43,506 nt of DNA from an uncultured Porphyromonadaceae bacterium (GCA_900547825.1 URII01000013.1:1-43506), one strand, 5' to 3'. Positions 7,604 to 17,610 are shown, counted from the stretch's first letter. Notes: generated by a model not told the origin, from the letters alone. Numbers and translations: made by a program.

Positions 7604-8335
7604 ATGGGTGAAGGGAAATTATATATGGTGCCTACCCCGGTTGGAAATCTCGGAGATATGTCGCCGAGGGCTGTGGATACGCTCAGGTCAGTGGATCTGA
7701 TTCTTGCCGAGGATACACGCACCAGCGGAGTGGTGATGCGTCATTTTGGTATAGACACCCCTATGGTGAGCTATCACAAGTTCAATGAACACGAAGCTCT
7801 GGAGCCTTTTATGCGCAGGCTTGAAGGCGGAGAGCAACTGGCTGTGGTAACTGATGCCGGCACACCGGGCATATCGGATCCCGGTTTCCTACTTTCACGT
7901 GAATGCCGTAGACGGGGCATAGAGGTGGAGACCTTGCCAGGCCCTACCGCATTTGTTCCGGCATTAGTCAATTCCGGCCTTCCCTGCGACAGATTTTGTT
8001 TTGAAGGTTTCCTACCTCCTAAAAAGGGGCGCTCCACACGTATACGCGAAATAGCGGCGTTACCTTACACGATCATCATTTATGAATCGCCTTTGCGGCT
8101 TGTGAAGACTCTTGAGGAGCTTGCCGAGGCATGCGGAGCGACACGGGCCGCATCGGTGTCGCGTGAGATATCCAAACTTCATGAAACTACCGTAAGGGGA
8201 ACGATTCAAGAATTGATTTCTTATTTTTCGGTGAACACTCCCCGGGGGGAGATTGTTATTGTGTTAAGTGGCTCGGACCATGGGAAAGAGTCAAAAGTTC
8301 ATCGTAATAAATTTAAGACTACAGAAACAGAATAA
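7604..8335 (+). CDS. rsmI: 16S rRNA (cytidine-1402 2'-O)-methyltransferase
   Basis: 243 residues from the ATG at 7604. A tetrapyrrole methylase-fold SAM enzyme that 2'-O-methylates C1402 in the ribosomal P site together with RsmH. Landmarks: LYMVPTPVGNLGDMS at the N-terminus, LAEDTRTS, DAGTPGISDPG (SAM loop), GFLPPKKGRS and the IYESPLRL segment. I prefer 7604 because the conserved GKLYxVPTPxGNL block then begins four residues in; an in-frame ATG at 7583 overlaps the previous gene by 14 nt and would add seven residues. The tail after residue 230 is basic and variable. Confidence 0.95.
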   Translation: MGEGKLYMVPTPVGNLGDMSPRAVDTLRSVDLILAEDTRTSGVVMRHFGIDTPMVSYHKFNEHEALEPFMRRLEGGEQLAVVTDAGTPGISDPGFLLSRECRRRGIEVETLPGPTAFVPALVNSGLPCDRFCFEGFLPPKKGRSTRIREIAALPYTIIIYESPLRLVKTLEELAEACGATRAASVSREISKLHETTVRGTIQELISYFSVNTPRGEIVIVLSGSDHGKESKVHRNKFKTTETE

Positions 8336-8359
8336 TCACTTTTAACTATTTATGACATT

Positions 8360-9235
8360 ATGAGAAAACTTTATGCACTGGCAGGTATTGCCCTGATGAT
8401 TTTCGCAGCTTCGTCATGTAATGATGATCTGAAGAAACGCAATGCTGAGCTTGAGGGAAATGTAGATGAGCTTGTTGCCACTCAGGACACCTTGCTCTCT
8501 CTTGTCAATGATCTTACCGACGGCATGAATCAGATCAAGCAGCTTGAAAATATCATATCCACTCCCGGTTCACTGAACGGTGAGTCAGCATCGCAGAAAG
8601 AACAGATAAAGAATGATATGGTGGCAATCAAGCAGGCCCTTGAACAGCGTCGTCAGCGTCTTGATGAACTTGAAAAGAAACTTGCAAGTTCCGGTGCTGA
8701 GAATTCCAAACTTCTCAAAACCATCGCTTCGCTCAAGCAGCAGCTCGCCACTCAGGAGCAGGAACTTGTTGATCTCCGCGACAAACTTGCTTCGGCCAAC
8801 ATCCAGATAAAGGAACTCGGCGAGACTGTAAGCACCCTCAACACCGCGGTTGACTCACTCAACACTTCGGTTGCCACCGAAAAACGTGAGCGCGAGATAG
8901 CACAGGAAGAATCAGTGGCGCTCTCACGTGAACTCAACACCTGCTATTACGCTATCGGATCGAAGGGTGAGCTTAAAAAGAACAAAATCATTGAGACAGG
9001 TTTCCTTCGTAAGACCAAACTCATGAAGGGTGATTTTGACCAGAGCTATTTCACTACTGCCGACAAACGTTCGCTTACTTCCATTCCTTTGAACTCAAAG
9101 AAAGCGAAAGTGCTTACCAACCAGCCCGCAGGCAGCTATACTATAACCGACGTAAACGGCATGAAAGTGCTTAACATCACCAACCCTGAAAAATTCTGGA
9201 GCCTCTCCAACTATCTCGTAATTCAGGTTGACTGA
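8360..9235 (+). CDS. Coiled-coil lipoprotein, Cbp1 collagen-binding adhesin-like
   Basis: 291 residues. A lipoprotein signal ends at A-S-S-C (C20). Residues about 25-190 are an extended heptad-rich coiled coil, rich in Leu, Lys, Gln and Glu. A compact C-terminal domain (about 195-291) begins NTCYYAIGSKGELKKNKII and ends with a FWSLSNYLVI segment. That end resembles, from memory, the Bacteroides Cbp1 collagen-binding glycoprotein family; host-matrix binding is not established here. Codons in the coiled-coil part favour CTC, AAC and ACC more than the neighbours do, which hints at high expression. It ends in a TGATG 1-nt overlap with the next gene, so the two are translationally linked. Confidence 0.78.
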   Translation: MRKLYALAGIALMIFAASSCNDDLKKRNAELEGNVDELVATQDTLLSLVNDLTDGMNQIKQLENIISTPGSLNGESASQKEQIKNDMVAIKQALEQRRQRLDELEKKLASSGAENSKLLKTIASLKQQLATQEQELVDLRDKLASANIQIKELGETVSTLNTAVDSLNTSVATEKREREIAQEESVALSRELNTCYYAIGSKGELKKNKIIETGFLRKTKLMKGDFDQSYFTTADKRSLTSIPLNSKKAKVLTNQPAGSYTITDVNGMKVLNITNPEKFWSLSNYLVIQVD

Positions 9236-11064
9236 TGACGGAAATTGAACTTCTTGCACCGGCGCGTAATGCTGATATCGCTATAGAGGCGATAAGGCAT
9301 GGCGCCGATGCTGTTTATATGGGGTCGCAAAGCCACGGTGCCAGAGCCGCTGCATCAAATTCATTGAATGATGTGGCGAGAGTGGTGGATATCGCACATA
9401 GTTTTAATGCACGTGTGTATGTCACACTCAACACACTTATATATGAGCATGAACTTGCCGAAGTAGAATGCCATATACGTCAGCTTTATCGTATAGGAGT
9501 GGACGCTTTGATTGTTCAGGATATGTCAGTGTTGCGTCTTGATATTCCTCCGATCGCTTTGCATGCCAGCACTCAGTGTGACATCCGTTCGGCTTCTAAA
9601 GCTAAGTTCCTTGAAAATCTTGGTTTCTCACAGCTGGTTCTTCCGCGTGAAATGTCATTGGCTGAGATCAAGGCGGTGAGGGATGCTGTCTCGGTGCTTC
9701 TGGAAGCATTTGTGCACGGAGCATTGTGTGTAAGTTACAGTGGCGACTGTCAGGCGAGCTTTATTTCTACCGGCCGCAGCGCCAACCGCGGCGAATGCAG
9801 TCAGATGTGCCGGTTGCCATACGATCTTAAAGACGGCAAGGGAAAAGATGTCGCACTCGGCCGCCATCTGCTGTCATTGCGCGACATGAACCGGTCGGCA
9901 CGGTTGAGGGATATGATCAGCGCCGGTGTGACATCTTTCAAAATTGAAGGCCGGTTGAAAGATGTGGGCTATGTGAAGAATATAGTGGCTTATTATGACT
10001 CCCTGCTGCGAGATATAGTGGCGGAAAACAAAGGATTGGTGCGGCGTTCTGCGGGTAAAACGGAACTGACTTTTACCCCTATGCCCGATAAAAGTTTCAG
10101 CCGCGGATGCACTGAGTATTTTCTTGACGGGACTCCGGCGCCGGATTTCCGAATGGCTTCCATACATACTCCCAAGTCTAAAGGTACGTATGTTGGAACT
10201 GTTAAAAAGGTGATAAACAGGCGTGTGGTGGATGTAGATGCGGCGGTGACTCTTGCCAACGGCGACGGCCTTACCTATACTCTCCCCGGCGGTGAGCTTA
10301 AAGGATTCCGTGTTAACCGGGTGGATGGCATGCGGATAATGTCGGCTTTGGATATTGAAGGTATAAAACCCGGCATGAAATTAAACCGCAACCGTGACAA
10401 GGCTTTTGACGATATGCTTGCCGCACCGTCAGCTTCAAGGTTTGTGGAGGTAGATATATGTTTGCGTAAAGCTGCCGGCCTTATCGTGGCTGATGCTGCC
10501 GATACACGGGGAGTAAAAGTTTCGGTTACAGAAGAATATCTGCCTGATCCGGCTAAAACTCCCCAGGGGCTGCGCCAGCAGATGGAAATGGCTAAACTTG
10601 GCGCCACGAGTTACCGGTTGTGTCATTTTAAATCGGATGTGGGCGATAGGTTTTTACCTGCCTCACTTCTTGCCCGGTTGCGGCGTGCGCTTATCGAGTC
10701 TCTGGACCGAGCTTCACGTATGGTTTACTGTTATGATCTGCGGCGTCCGGAGAACCTGTCGGCTGAAGTTTATAAACCGGTCGTCGACCGTCATGAAAAT
10801 GTAGCCAATACTATTGCCCGCAATGTTTATGAGTCACATGGGGCAATTGTTGAGAATATGGCTATAGAGGCAGGCGGGAAAGCGGAGCATGCCCCTGTGG
10901 TTATGACTACACGTTATTGTATAAGACGGGAGTTGGGAATATGTCTTCGCAAGCCTGAAGGACGTAAAGTACCTGAACCGCTTTCATTGTCTCATGGCCG
11001 TGACCGTTTCGAGCTGGAATTTTTATGCGGATCATGCGGAATGCGGATCCGGAAGGTTAATTGA
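9235..11064 (+). CDS. U32 peptidase-family protein, RlhA-like rRNA hydroxylation factor
   Basis: 609 residues. The N-terminal half is the U32 domain (ELLAPARNADIAIEAIRHGADAVYMG at the start; HASTQCDI; FVHGALCVSYSGDC; SFKIEGRLKD). Cysteines at 165, 172, 188 and 192 match the conserved Fe-S type set of this family. The C-terminal half is a DUF3656-like beta domain ending with CIRRELGIC and CGSCG. The long two-domain form corresponds to E. coli RlhA, needed for hydroxylation of 23S rRNA C2501 fed from prephenate; true protease activity is doubtful for such members. It overlaps the upstream lipoprotein by 1 nt and is followed by a strong terminator. Confidence 0.85.
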   Translation: MTEIELLAPARNADIAIEAIRHGADAVYMGSQSHGARAAASNSLNDVARVVDIAHSFNARVYVTLNTLIYEHELAEVECHIRQLYRIGVDALIVQDMSVLRLDIPPIALHASTQCDIRSASKAKFLENLGFSQLVLPREMSLAEIKAVRDAVSVLLEAFVHGALCVSYSGDCQASFISTGRSANRGECSQMCRLPYDLKDGKGKDVALGRHLLSLRDMNRSARLRDMISAGVTSFKIEGRLKDVGYVKNIVAYYDSLLRDIVAENKGLVRRSAGKTELTFTPMPDKSFSRGCTEYFLDGTPAPDFRMASIHTPKSKGTYVGTVKKVINRRVVDVDAAVTLANGDGLTYTLPGGELKGFRVNRVDGMRIMSALDIEGIKPGMKLNRNRDKAFDDMLAAPSASRFVEVDICLRKAAGLIVADAADTRGVKVSVTEEYLPDPAKTPQGLRQQMEMAKLGATSYRLCHFKSDVGDRFLPASLLARLRRALIESLDRASRMVYCYDLRRPENLSAEVYKPVVDRHENVANTIARNVYESHGAIVENMAIEAGGKAEHAPVVMTTRYCIRRELGICLRKPEGRKVPEPLSLSHGRDRFELEFLCGSCGMRIRKVN

Positions 11065-11076
11065 CATTATAAAGTG

Positions 11077-11129
11077 AAATTATTCGCCCCGGTGAACCAT
11101 TGACAGTTGGTCATCGGGGCGAATAATTT
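11077..11129. terminator. Bidirectional terminator
   Basis: A perfect 15-bp stem (11077-11091 with 11115-11129, aaattattcgccccg and its complement) with a 23-nt loop lies between convergent genes. The A/T-rich outer ends give T-rich tails in both directions, so it can serve both the U32 gene and the GH31 gene. Confidence 0.85.
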
Positions 11130-11153
11130 ATATCAGGATAGCTTTTTGCGATG

Positions 11154-13544
11154 TCAGAATGTAGCGTCGATATTCAGAGGTGATGTTATCTCCCAGGGAG
11201 TGTTGATGCTAAGCGTCGATGTGCGCTTATCGAAACTCCACAGCTTGCGGGAGGCTTTCTTTCCGTTTATTTTAAGTGTTTTCGGAGCTTGGTTTATTCC
11301 ATGCACTTTCACAGTAAGTTCTTTTACTGCCGGCGCACCTTTCCATGAGCCTGAATTTACTGCGCTGATGTTCAGTGTGCCGTCATTGAATGTGTCGGCA
11401 AAGGTTATCAGGCTGTAATTATTTTCAGCTAACGAACGGGTTGACTGACGGTCATCCTCAAACATGGTGAAAGAACCGTTTTGTCCCTCCTTTGCATATA
11501 CATTTATTGTATAGCGTGACGGATCATAATTCCGGGTATTCTCCATGGTGTAGTCAGCCATCGGGATAATTCCTCCGGCACGCACGAAACGCGGCAGAAC
11601 GTTGAGAGGCGCATTGTATGTAATGGTGTCGCCTCCGGTTGCCGAGAATGCCGGGTTCAGCATATCCACCCATACTCCTTCGGGGAATACTATGGAGCGT
11701 TGGGTAGCCCCCTGTTTCATTACAGGAGCTATCATGACATCACGTCCCCAGAGATACTGGTCGGTGATATTGTCGAATTTTGATCCGTCGGCCTGATAAT
11801 AACCCATAGGACGCACGAGCGGCTGTCCGTAGGCTGCATTCTCATAAGCAAGCGTATAGTTGTAAGGCAGCCACTGATAGCGTTCGCGGATAAGAGGCAG
11901 TATTATGTCCTGATGTTCCATATAGCGGTAGGGTTCGGCCACCTGCTGGGCATGCGTGCGGAGTATCGGGGAGAAGGTTCCCAGCTGAAGCCAGCGTACA
12001 TAAAGTTCCGGATCTACCGGACGTTTTTCATCGATAGCAAAGCCTCCCACGTCATGACTCATATATCCCATGCCGCTGAGGCCGGAATTAAGCATTATGA
12101 CTACCTGAGGGGCGAATCCTCCCCATGAGCGTGACACATCAGTTGACCAGGGATACACACTGTAACGCTGTAATCCGGCTGTTCCGCCGCGCATCATCGT
12201 CATAAGCCTCGTGTCCGGAAATTCCTCTTTGAACAGATCATATATTATCGAGGACCAGTCATTGCCGTATTGGTTGTGGTATGCCCGGGCCATTTTACCA
12301 TTGTGGTGTATACCGGTCTCGGGATGCACCTCCGGTTCGCCGAGGTCGCCCCACCAGCCACCTACACCGTCGAGTGTAAGCTCCTTATAGCGGTTACGGA
12401 GCCATTTCCGGGTGGCAGGATTCGACACATCCCACATTCCGCCTTCGCCTACCCATATCTTCACTTCCTGGGGAGCGCCGAGCGAGTCGGTTGAATCTTT
12501 TACAAACAGGCCTTCGGCCACGCCCATATTGTAGTTGTCGATACCGCGTCCGTTGCGGAGCACATAGGGCTGGGAGATTGCTATCAGATTCACTCCTTTT
12601 TCTTTCAGGTCAGAGAGCATCTGCTTGTGTGAGGGCCATTGGTCAGGATCCCATGCAAGGCGTCCCATGTCCTGTTCTTTGCCATACCAGTAGAGGTCGA
12701 GGACTATTCCGTCGACAGGATAGCCGTTGGTTTTCAGAGTGTCGATCACACCACGGGTCTCGGCTTCGGTCTTGTAGCCGTACTTTGATGTGATATATCC
12801 GAGGCTCCAGAACGGTGGCAGATCCTGACGGCCGGTCAGGGCTGTGTACTGTTTCACAGCTTCGGAAAGAGATCCGGCACCGTTGATGAAATAATATGCT
12901 ACCGGTTCGGTGGATTCGGTTATATATTCTATGGGATTGTTCATTATCATACGGGCTGCGGCGTAGTCGTCGAACAATACCGCATAGCCATTGGATGATA
13001 TGAACAGCGGCATGGTTATGTTCATCTGTTTGATCCGGGATTCTCCGGCAGTATAACCATAGTTCTGTTTGTTGTACATCACAAGTGTGTCGCCTGCGAG
13101 ATTATAGGAATAACCTCGTTCGCCCGCCCCATAGAATGATCCTGATCCCATGGTGGAAAGCCGCAGGATCTGTTCGCCGCCGGCTACTGTGCGTTCGCCG
13201 TTGTCAGCTATCGCACGGTTGCCGCCGGAAGAAATTGTCACGGCGCCGGTAGAGGAATTGAGTGTGGCTGTCACTCCGTTGTCAGTGGTAAGGACTTCGA
13301 CCGCACCGGTGCGGTTTACAGAACCTTTGAAAGGCTGAGCTTTCATTATGACTGATGCGGAGGTTGGGGCGACTGCCCCTGCGGGAATGTTTTCCACTTT
13401 GATTATGTCGGGTGACAGGGCTGTTACACTGACGGTGCGTCCGTTGGTGAGGACTGTGGTTATTTTGCCGTCAGAAGCCCGGCTCCCGACAGCCACGGCA
13501 GTAATTGCCGTGGCTGTGAGAATGAGTCGGATTTTAAATTTCAT
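11154..13544 (-). CDS. Secreted GH31 family alpha-glycosidase
   Basis: 796 residues with a signal peptide (about 1-23). An N-terminal beta-sandwich is followed by the GH31 (beta/alpha)8 barrel (about 240-600). The nucleophile is D400 in GGWWGDLGEPE and the probable acid/base is D469 in WSTD; GYMSHDVGGFA follows. The C-terminus has the beta domains including a DUF5110-like part (SRYTINVYAKEG...FEDD). Family members hydrolyse alpha-glucosidic or alpha-xylosidic bonds; the exact substrate cannot be read from sequence. It is the last gene of a five-gene run, 32 nt after the M3 peptidase, and no SusC/SusD pair is nearby, so it is not in a classic polysaccharide utilisation locus. Confidence 0.92.
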   Translation of the reverse strand: MKFKIRLILTATAITAVAVGSRASDGKITTVLTNGRTVSVTALSPDIIKVENIPAGAVAPTSASVIMKAQPFKGSVNRTGAVEVLTTDNGVTATLNSSTGAVTISSGGNRAIADNGERTVAGGEQILRLSTMGSGSFYGAGERGYSYNLAGDTLVMYNKQNYGYTAGESRIKQMNITMPLFISSNGYAVLFDDYAAARMIMNNPIEYITESTEPVAYYFINGAGSLSEAVKQYTALTGRQDLPPFWSLGYITSKYGYKTEAETRGVIDTLKTNGYPVDGIVLDLYWYGKEQDMGRLAWDPDQWPSHKQMLSDLKEKGVNLIAISQPYVLRNGRGIDNYNMGVAEGLFVKDSTDSLGAPQEVKIWVGEGGMWDVSNPATRKWLRNRYKELTLDGVGGWWGDLGEPEVHPETGIHHNGKMARAYHNQYGNDWSSIIYDLFKEEFPDTRLMTMMRGGTAGLQRYSVYPWSTDVSRSWGGFAPQVVIMLNSGLSGMGYMSHDVGGFAIDEKRPVDPELYVRWLQLGTFSPILRTHAQQVAEPYRYMEHQDIILPLIRERYQWLPYNYTLAYENAAYGQPLVRPMGYYQADGSKFDNITDQYLWGRDVMIAPVMKQGATQRSIVFPEGVWVDMLNPAFSATGGDTITYNAPLNVLPRFVRAGGIIPMADYTMENTRNYDPSRYTINVYAKEGQNGSFTMFEDDRQSTRSLAENNYSLITFADTFNDGTLNISAVNSGSWKGAPAVKELTVKVHGINQAPKTLKINGKKASRKLWSFDKRTSTLSINTPWEITSPLNIDATF

Positions 13545-13576
13545 CTTCAGATGTAAGTGATATATTAGCCTTTGAG

Positions 13577-15706
13577 TTATTTGCTGAGCCCCCGGCTGCG
13601 CAGAAGAGCTGACGCATCCGGACGGTGGCCGCGGAATCGTTCAAAGAGTACCATGGGGTCCTCGGTACCTCCGGCCTCAAGTATGTTGTGAAGATATGAT
13701 GCCGCCGTAGCGGGGTCAAACACACCTTTTTCACGGAACAGTTCGAAACCGTCAGTGTCGAGTACAGCGGCCCACAGGTAGGTATAATAGCCTGAGGCAT
13801 AATGGTCGTCACCGAACACATGTTTGAAATACGGGCTGCGGTAGCGGAATGTGAGTTCTTCGGGCATTCCTAATTTACGTGCCACTTCATTTTCGAATCC
13901 GGCCACGTCGATATCTTCTGCTTCAGGGTTGAGGTGGCCCCAGGCTAAGTCGAGGAGTGCCGCACCTGAAAGCTCTGCGGTCATGAAGCCCTGGTTGTGG
14001 GTTGCGGCTGCATGAAGTTTGGCTATGAGGGAGTCGGGTATTGTTTCTCCTGTTTTCCAGTGCTTGGCATAGGTTTTCACCAATTCAGGCTCCAATGCCC
14101 AGTGTTCATTGATCTGTGAGGGAAGTTCCACGAAGTCGCGGTCAACATTTGTGCCCATCTGGGAGGGATATTTGGCTCTGGAAAGCATGCCATGCAATCC
14201 GTGGCCGAATTCATGGAAGGTGGTTTCGATCTCGTCAAGTGTGAGCAGCGAAGGTGTAGTGGCGGTGGGAAGTGAGAAGTTACCGACATTGTAGACTATA
14301 GGACGTATGGACGTGCCGTCAGGCTTGATGCATCCGCCTACAACAGCGTCCATCCAGGCTCCCTGACGTTTGGAGGCACGCGGGAAATAATCGGTCATGA
14401 ATATGGCTACATGTTCTCCTGCCGCGTCTTTTACCTCATATACAGTTACTTCAGGATGATATTTGGGAGCGTCGGGAAGCTCTGTGAATGTAATTCCATA
14501 AAGTTTCTCGGCAAGATTGAAAATGCCTTTGCGCACGCTATCCACAGCGAAATATTGCCGTACTTCGTTTTCATCGAGGTTGAACTTGCGGCGGCGGTCC
14601 TTGTCGGCATAATAATAGTAATCCCACGGGGCTATTTTGAAGTCATGTCCTTCCTCTTTCACTATGGCCTGCATATCGGCTACTTCTTCCTTTACCTTGG
14701 CCACAGCCGGAGTCCATATCTGCATAAGGAGATTTTCGGCGGCTTCTGGAGTCTTGGCCATGTATGGGGCCGTGCGATAGGATGCGAAATCCTTGAAACC
14801 GAGCAATCTGGCTTTCTCAGCACGCTTTTTGAGAATCTCTTTTATCACAGGGTAGTTGTTATATTCTCCCGATGATGCGAGGGAAGTATAGCCTTCCCAC
14901 ATCTCACGGCGAAGGTCGCGGTCGTCGGCATACTGGAGAACCGGAAGGCGGCTCGGGGCATGTAGTGTGAACACCCATTTGCCTTCCATTCCGCGCTTGG
15001 CAGCTTCTTCGGCCGCAACGGCTATGCTGCCTTCGGGCAGTCCCGACAGGCGCGAAGCATCCTCGACAACAATTCCGAACGCATTGGTGGCGTTAAGAAG
15101 GTTGCGGTTGAATTTTATATAAATTTCGGTAAGGTCGTTGTTTACTTTTTTCAAGGCTTCTTTGTCGGCTCCCTGAAGAAGGGCGCCGTTGAGTGAGAAA
15201 TCCTTGTAGTATTTCTCCACCAGGCGGCGTTCGGGAGTGGGCAGATTGAGCGACGAGAGATTGTCGTAAACTGTTTTTATGCGGGCAAACAGTTTGTCGT
15301 TGAGCATTATCTCGTCATTGAATTTGCTGTAAAGCGGCATTACCACATCGGCTACTTTTTCCATTTCCGGTGTGTTCAGTGCCTCCGAGAGGCCGAAGAA
15401 TACACCTGCGGCGCGGTTCAGATCCTCACCTGAGTAATCGAGAGCTATTATGGTGTTCTCGAATGTGGGAGCTTCGGGATTGTCGCAGATCGCTTTTATT
15501 TCAGCCCGCTGGTTTTCTATCGCTGCCTTTATGGCCGGCACGTAGTGTTCGGGCTTTATTTTTTCATACGGAGGTATGCCGAATGGTGTGTCAAACGGTT
15601 TCATGAGCGGATTGTCCGCTGCTGTTGATGTCTGCGACATGGCTGGAGGTGTAAACGGTGCTGAGGCTGCTATGGCTGCCGCGCACATTAATAGATGCTT
15701 TTTCAT
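13577..15706 (-). CDS. dcp: M3 family peptidyl-dipeptidase (Dcp-like), exported
   Basis: 709 residues. A signal peptide covers about 1-24 (MSQ cleavage region). The zinc metallopeptidase motif HEFGH (in ETTFHEFGHGLHG) lies near residue 495 with the downstream conserved Glu region; the rest is the helical M3 fold. Enzymes of this type (dipeptidyl carboxypeptidase) release C-terminal dipeptides from short peptides in the periplasm. Full length for the family. It starts 30 nt after the EEP gene and ends 32 nt before the GH31 gene on the same strand. Confidence 0.93.
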   Translation of the reverse strand: MKKHLLMCAAAIAASAPFTPPAMSQTSTAADNPLMKPFDTPFGIPPYEKIKPEHYVPAIKAAIENQRAEIKAICDNPEAPTFENTIIALDYSGEDLNRAAGVFFGLSEALNTPEMEKVADVVMPLYSKFNDEIMLNDKLFARIKTVYDNLSSLNLPTPERRLVEKYYKDFSLNGALLQGADKEALKKVNNDLTEIYIKFNRNLLNATNAFGIVVEDASRLSGLPEGSIAVAAEEAAKRGMEGKWVFTLHAPSRLPVLQYADDRDLRREMWEGYTSLASSGEYNNYPVIKEILKKRAEKARLLGFKDFASYRTAPYMAKTPEAAENLLMQIWTPAVAKVKEEVADMQAIVKEEGHDFKIAPWDYYYYADKDRRRKFNLDENEVRQYFAVDSVRKGIFNLAEKLYGITFTELPDAPKYHPEVTVYEVKDAAGEHVAIFMTDYFPRASKRQGAWMDAVVGGCIKPDGTSIRPIVYNVGNFSLPTATTPSLLTLDEIETTFHEFGHGLHGMLSRAKYPSQMGTNVDRDFVELPSQINEHWALEPELVKTYAKHWKTGETIPDSLIAKLHAAATHNQGFMTAELSGAALLDLAWGHLNPEAEDIDVAGFENEVARKLGMPEELTFRYRSPYFKHVFGDDHYASGYYTYLWAAVLDTDGFELFREKGVFDPATAASYLHNILEAGGTEDPMVLFERFRGHRPDASALLRSRGLSK

Positions 15707-15736
15707 GCGGGTTGGATTATTATGGTTAAGATTGTT

Positions 15737-16909
15737 TTATTCCGATGGATTGGATGAAGTTTTATTTTCGATTTCAAAAGTTACACAAAGCGGATAGTGG
15801 TCGCTGCTTTTCTGATTGCCGCGGGTTATATCGATGGAACGGAAATTTCCCCGGTAGAACACGTGGTCTATGCGGAAATATAGCCGGTTTTTGTTGTATG
15901 TATGTATCATGCCGAACGCCGATTCGGAATAGGCATCGGTCAGTCCGGCGTTCTCAAGCGCTCTTGTCGGCCAGCAACCTGGGGTGTCGTTGAAATCACC
16001 GCATACTATCACATTCATATTTTTGTGACGGTTGATAAACTGTATGAGTGAATCGGTCTGTATGGCTCTGACAGCGAAAGCTGCCGCGAGTTTGTTGAAC
16101 GTGGAGTTTTTGAGCACATTTATTTTTTCTCCGTTGATCTTGCCTGATGTCATTTGTTGGAATGAGGCTTTGTCGGTATTGTTTAGCCCTATTGACTGCA
16201 AATGACAGTTGACCACTAATAATGAGTCACCTTTAATTGTGGTTTTGAAACCCTGAAAAGGCACCGGAACGCCGGCTCCGGGTGGCATATGGGGTGTGGG
16301 CACTATCTCCACTGGTTCTTTACAGAATATTGTGGCCGCTCCCGATATTACCGAAAGACGGTAGGGATAACGAACCTTGATACTGTCGTATTGATCGACA
16401 TTGGCTGCCAGCGCCCGGCCCCAGGGATCGCTTTTGGCCTCCTGAAGACACACTATGTCGGCATCCTCAGCCAATATATATGCTAACGATGGGTTGGAGG
16501 CGTCGATAGAACGTTTGCCTGTGTAATCGCGGTAACTGCATATATTATATGTAAGCAATTTAAATGAATTTGGTCCGTTGAGCTGTTCTTCCGACGGACT
16601 GATTACGTTGAGCGGACACACCCGCAGAGTGGGACCCAGAGCGATGACTACCGCTATGAAGGGTATCAGAGCCTGTTCGCGGGCAAAATAAAGGTTAATG
16701 GCTGTTACCGGAATGAGCATCCATATCAGTATAGGGAATGCCATGTTCATCATAGGGGCTATTTTCCCGATAAAGTTGGATGTGTCGGGCCGAACCATAC
16801 CGCTGTAAGCGGTTGCCACGTAAAGGATAGCCATTATTATATTGGCTATCAAAAGCGCCCGGTGGGTGCGCGATGACGGTAAATGTTTTTTCAGATGCTT
16901 TATTGTCAT
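15737..16909 (-). CDS. Membrane-anchored endonuclease/exonuclease/phosphatase family protein
   Basis: 390 residues. Three hydrophobic segments (about 18-36, 50-70, 77-95) anchor it in the membrane. The EEP domain follows (about 115-380) with LLTYNICSY, the metal-binding Glu in VCLQEAK, NCHLQS, VCGDFNDTPG and the terminal SDHYPL catalytic His-Asp pair, so the active site looks intact. Substrates in this superfamily range from DNA to phosphoinositides and cannot be chosen here. The ATG overlaps the stop of the upstream rhomboid gene (ATGA, 4 nt), showing tight coupling. Confidence 0.88.
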   Translation of the reverse strand: MTIKHLKKHLPSSRTHRALLIANIIMAILYVATAYSGMVRPDTSNFIGKIAPMMNMAFPILIWMLIPVTAINLYFAREQALIPFIAVVIALGPTLRVCPLNVISPSEEQLNGPNSFKLLTYNICSYRDYTGKRSIDASNPSLAYILAEDADIVCLQEAKSDPWGRALAANVDQYDSIKVRYPYRLSVISGAATIFCKEPVEIVPTPHMPPGAGVPVPFQGFKTTIKGDSLLVVNCHLQSIGLNNTDKASFQQMTSGKINGEKINVLKNSTFNKLAAAFAVRAIQTDSLIQFINRHKNMNVIVCGDFNDTPGCWPTRALENAGLTDAYSESAFGMIHTYNKNRLYFRIDHVFYRGNFRSIDITRGNQKSSDHYPLCVTFEIENKTSSNPSE

Positions 16910-17610
16910 TTTATATCCGTGCTGTTTATTATTCGATGTTGCTGTTCGGCCGACAGGGATTCAAATCCGCTCTGCTCCAATCGTTGTAAACTATCGGTTA
17001 ATGTGCGCCAGGCCATAGCGTTGTCCTTTCTGCTTTTTTCACGACGTCGGAACCATTCTACTATTGCCCCGGCAACTATTCCGGCGCAAAAACCACTGAT
17101 ATGCGACACTAAGGCATTGTATCCGATATGGGTGGCGGAAATGATATCTGTTATAATTATGGCTGCGGTGATTGAACTCAGCGGAATATGCATTACAGTA
17201 ACGCGCGGTCGGGCAACTGTAACCGCCCCCATGAGCGCCGTTACTCCCGCTGATGAACCTATTAGCATATACTCGTTCCCAATACTGTAAGCAGCTGATC
17301 CACCTGCCACGCCGCCCAAAAGGAATATTACGGCACATATTGCAGGATGGGTGTATCTGAGGGCTATATTACCGTAGAGGGTCAGGCCGACTATATTTGC
17401 AGCTAAATGTATGCCGTCGATATGTACCCACATATATGAGAAGAGTGTCCACGGCCGCTCAGTCCATGATCCCGGGCTGCAATTCAAGGCAACATTGTCA
17501 AGAATCTGAGGCCCTGTATCAGGACATAATCTCAATGCCATATATATTAATGTGTTTATGGCGGCGATTACATATATTTCACGTTTAATAGAAATCGCCA
17601 TGAACCACAC
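16906..17610 (-). CDS. Rhomboid family intramembrane serine protease (second of tandem pair)
   Basis: 234 residues with about six membrane helices. The catalytic serine is S120 in the GSSAG loop (the usual form is GASG) and the partner is H170 in H-I-S-G-F with the following GxxxG spacing; an HxxxN-like segment (HLAANIVG) lies near 68-75. A short soluble basic tail of about 45 residues follows the last helix. It overlaps the first rhomboid gene by 26 nt and the EEP gene by 4 nt. It cleaves membrane proteins in or near the bilayer; the substrate is unknown. Confidence 0.9.
   Translation of the reverse strand: MWFMAISIKREIYVIAAINTLIYMALRLCPDTGPQILDNVALNCSPGSWTERPWTLFSYMWVHIDGIHLAANIVGLTLYGNIALRYTHPAICAVIFLLGGVAGGSAAYSIGNEYMLIGSSAGVTALMGAVTVARPRVTVMHIPLSSITAAIIITDIISATHIGYNALVSHISGFCAGIVAGAIVEWFRRREKSRKDNAMAWRTLTDSLQRLEQSGFESLSAEQQHRIINSTDIK

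Noticed and set aside
7084..7722. 212-codon open frame antisense to the 270-residue protein
   Set aside because: It crosses two real genes in the opposite sense; the forward genes have conserved motifs, this one has none.
16883..17290. Antisense 135-codon frame over the rhomboid gene
   Set aside because: No domain or start signal; the rhomboid frame has its catalytic Ser and His.
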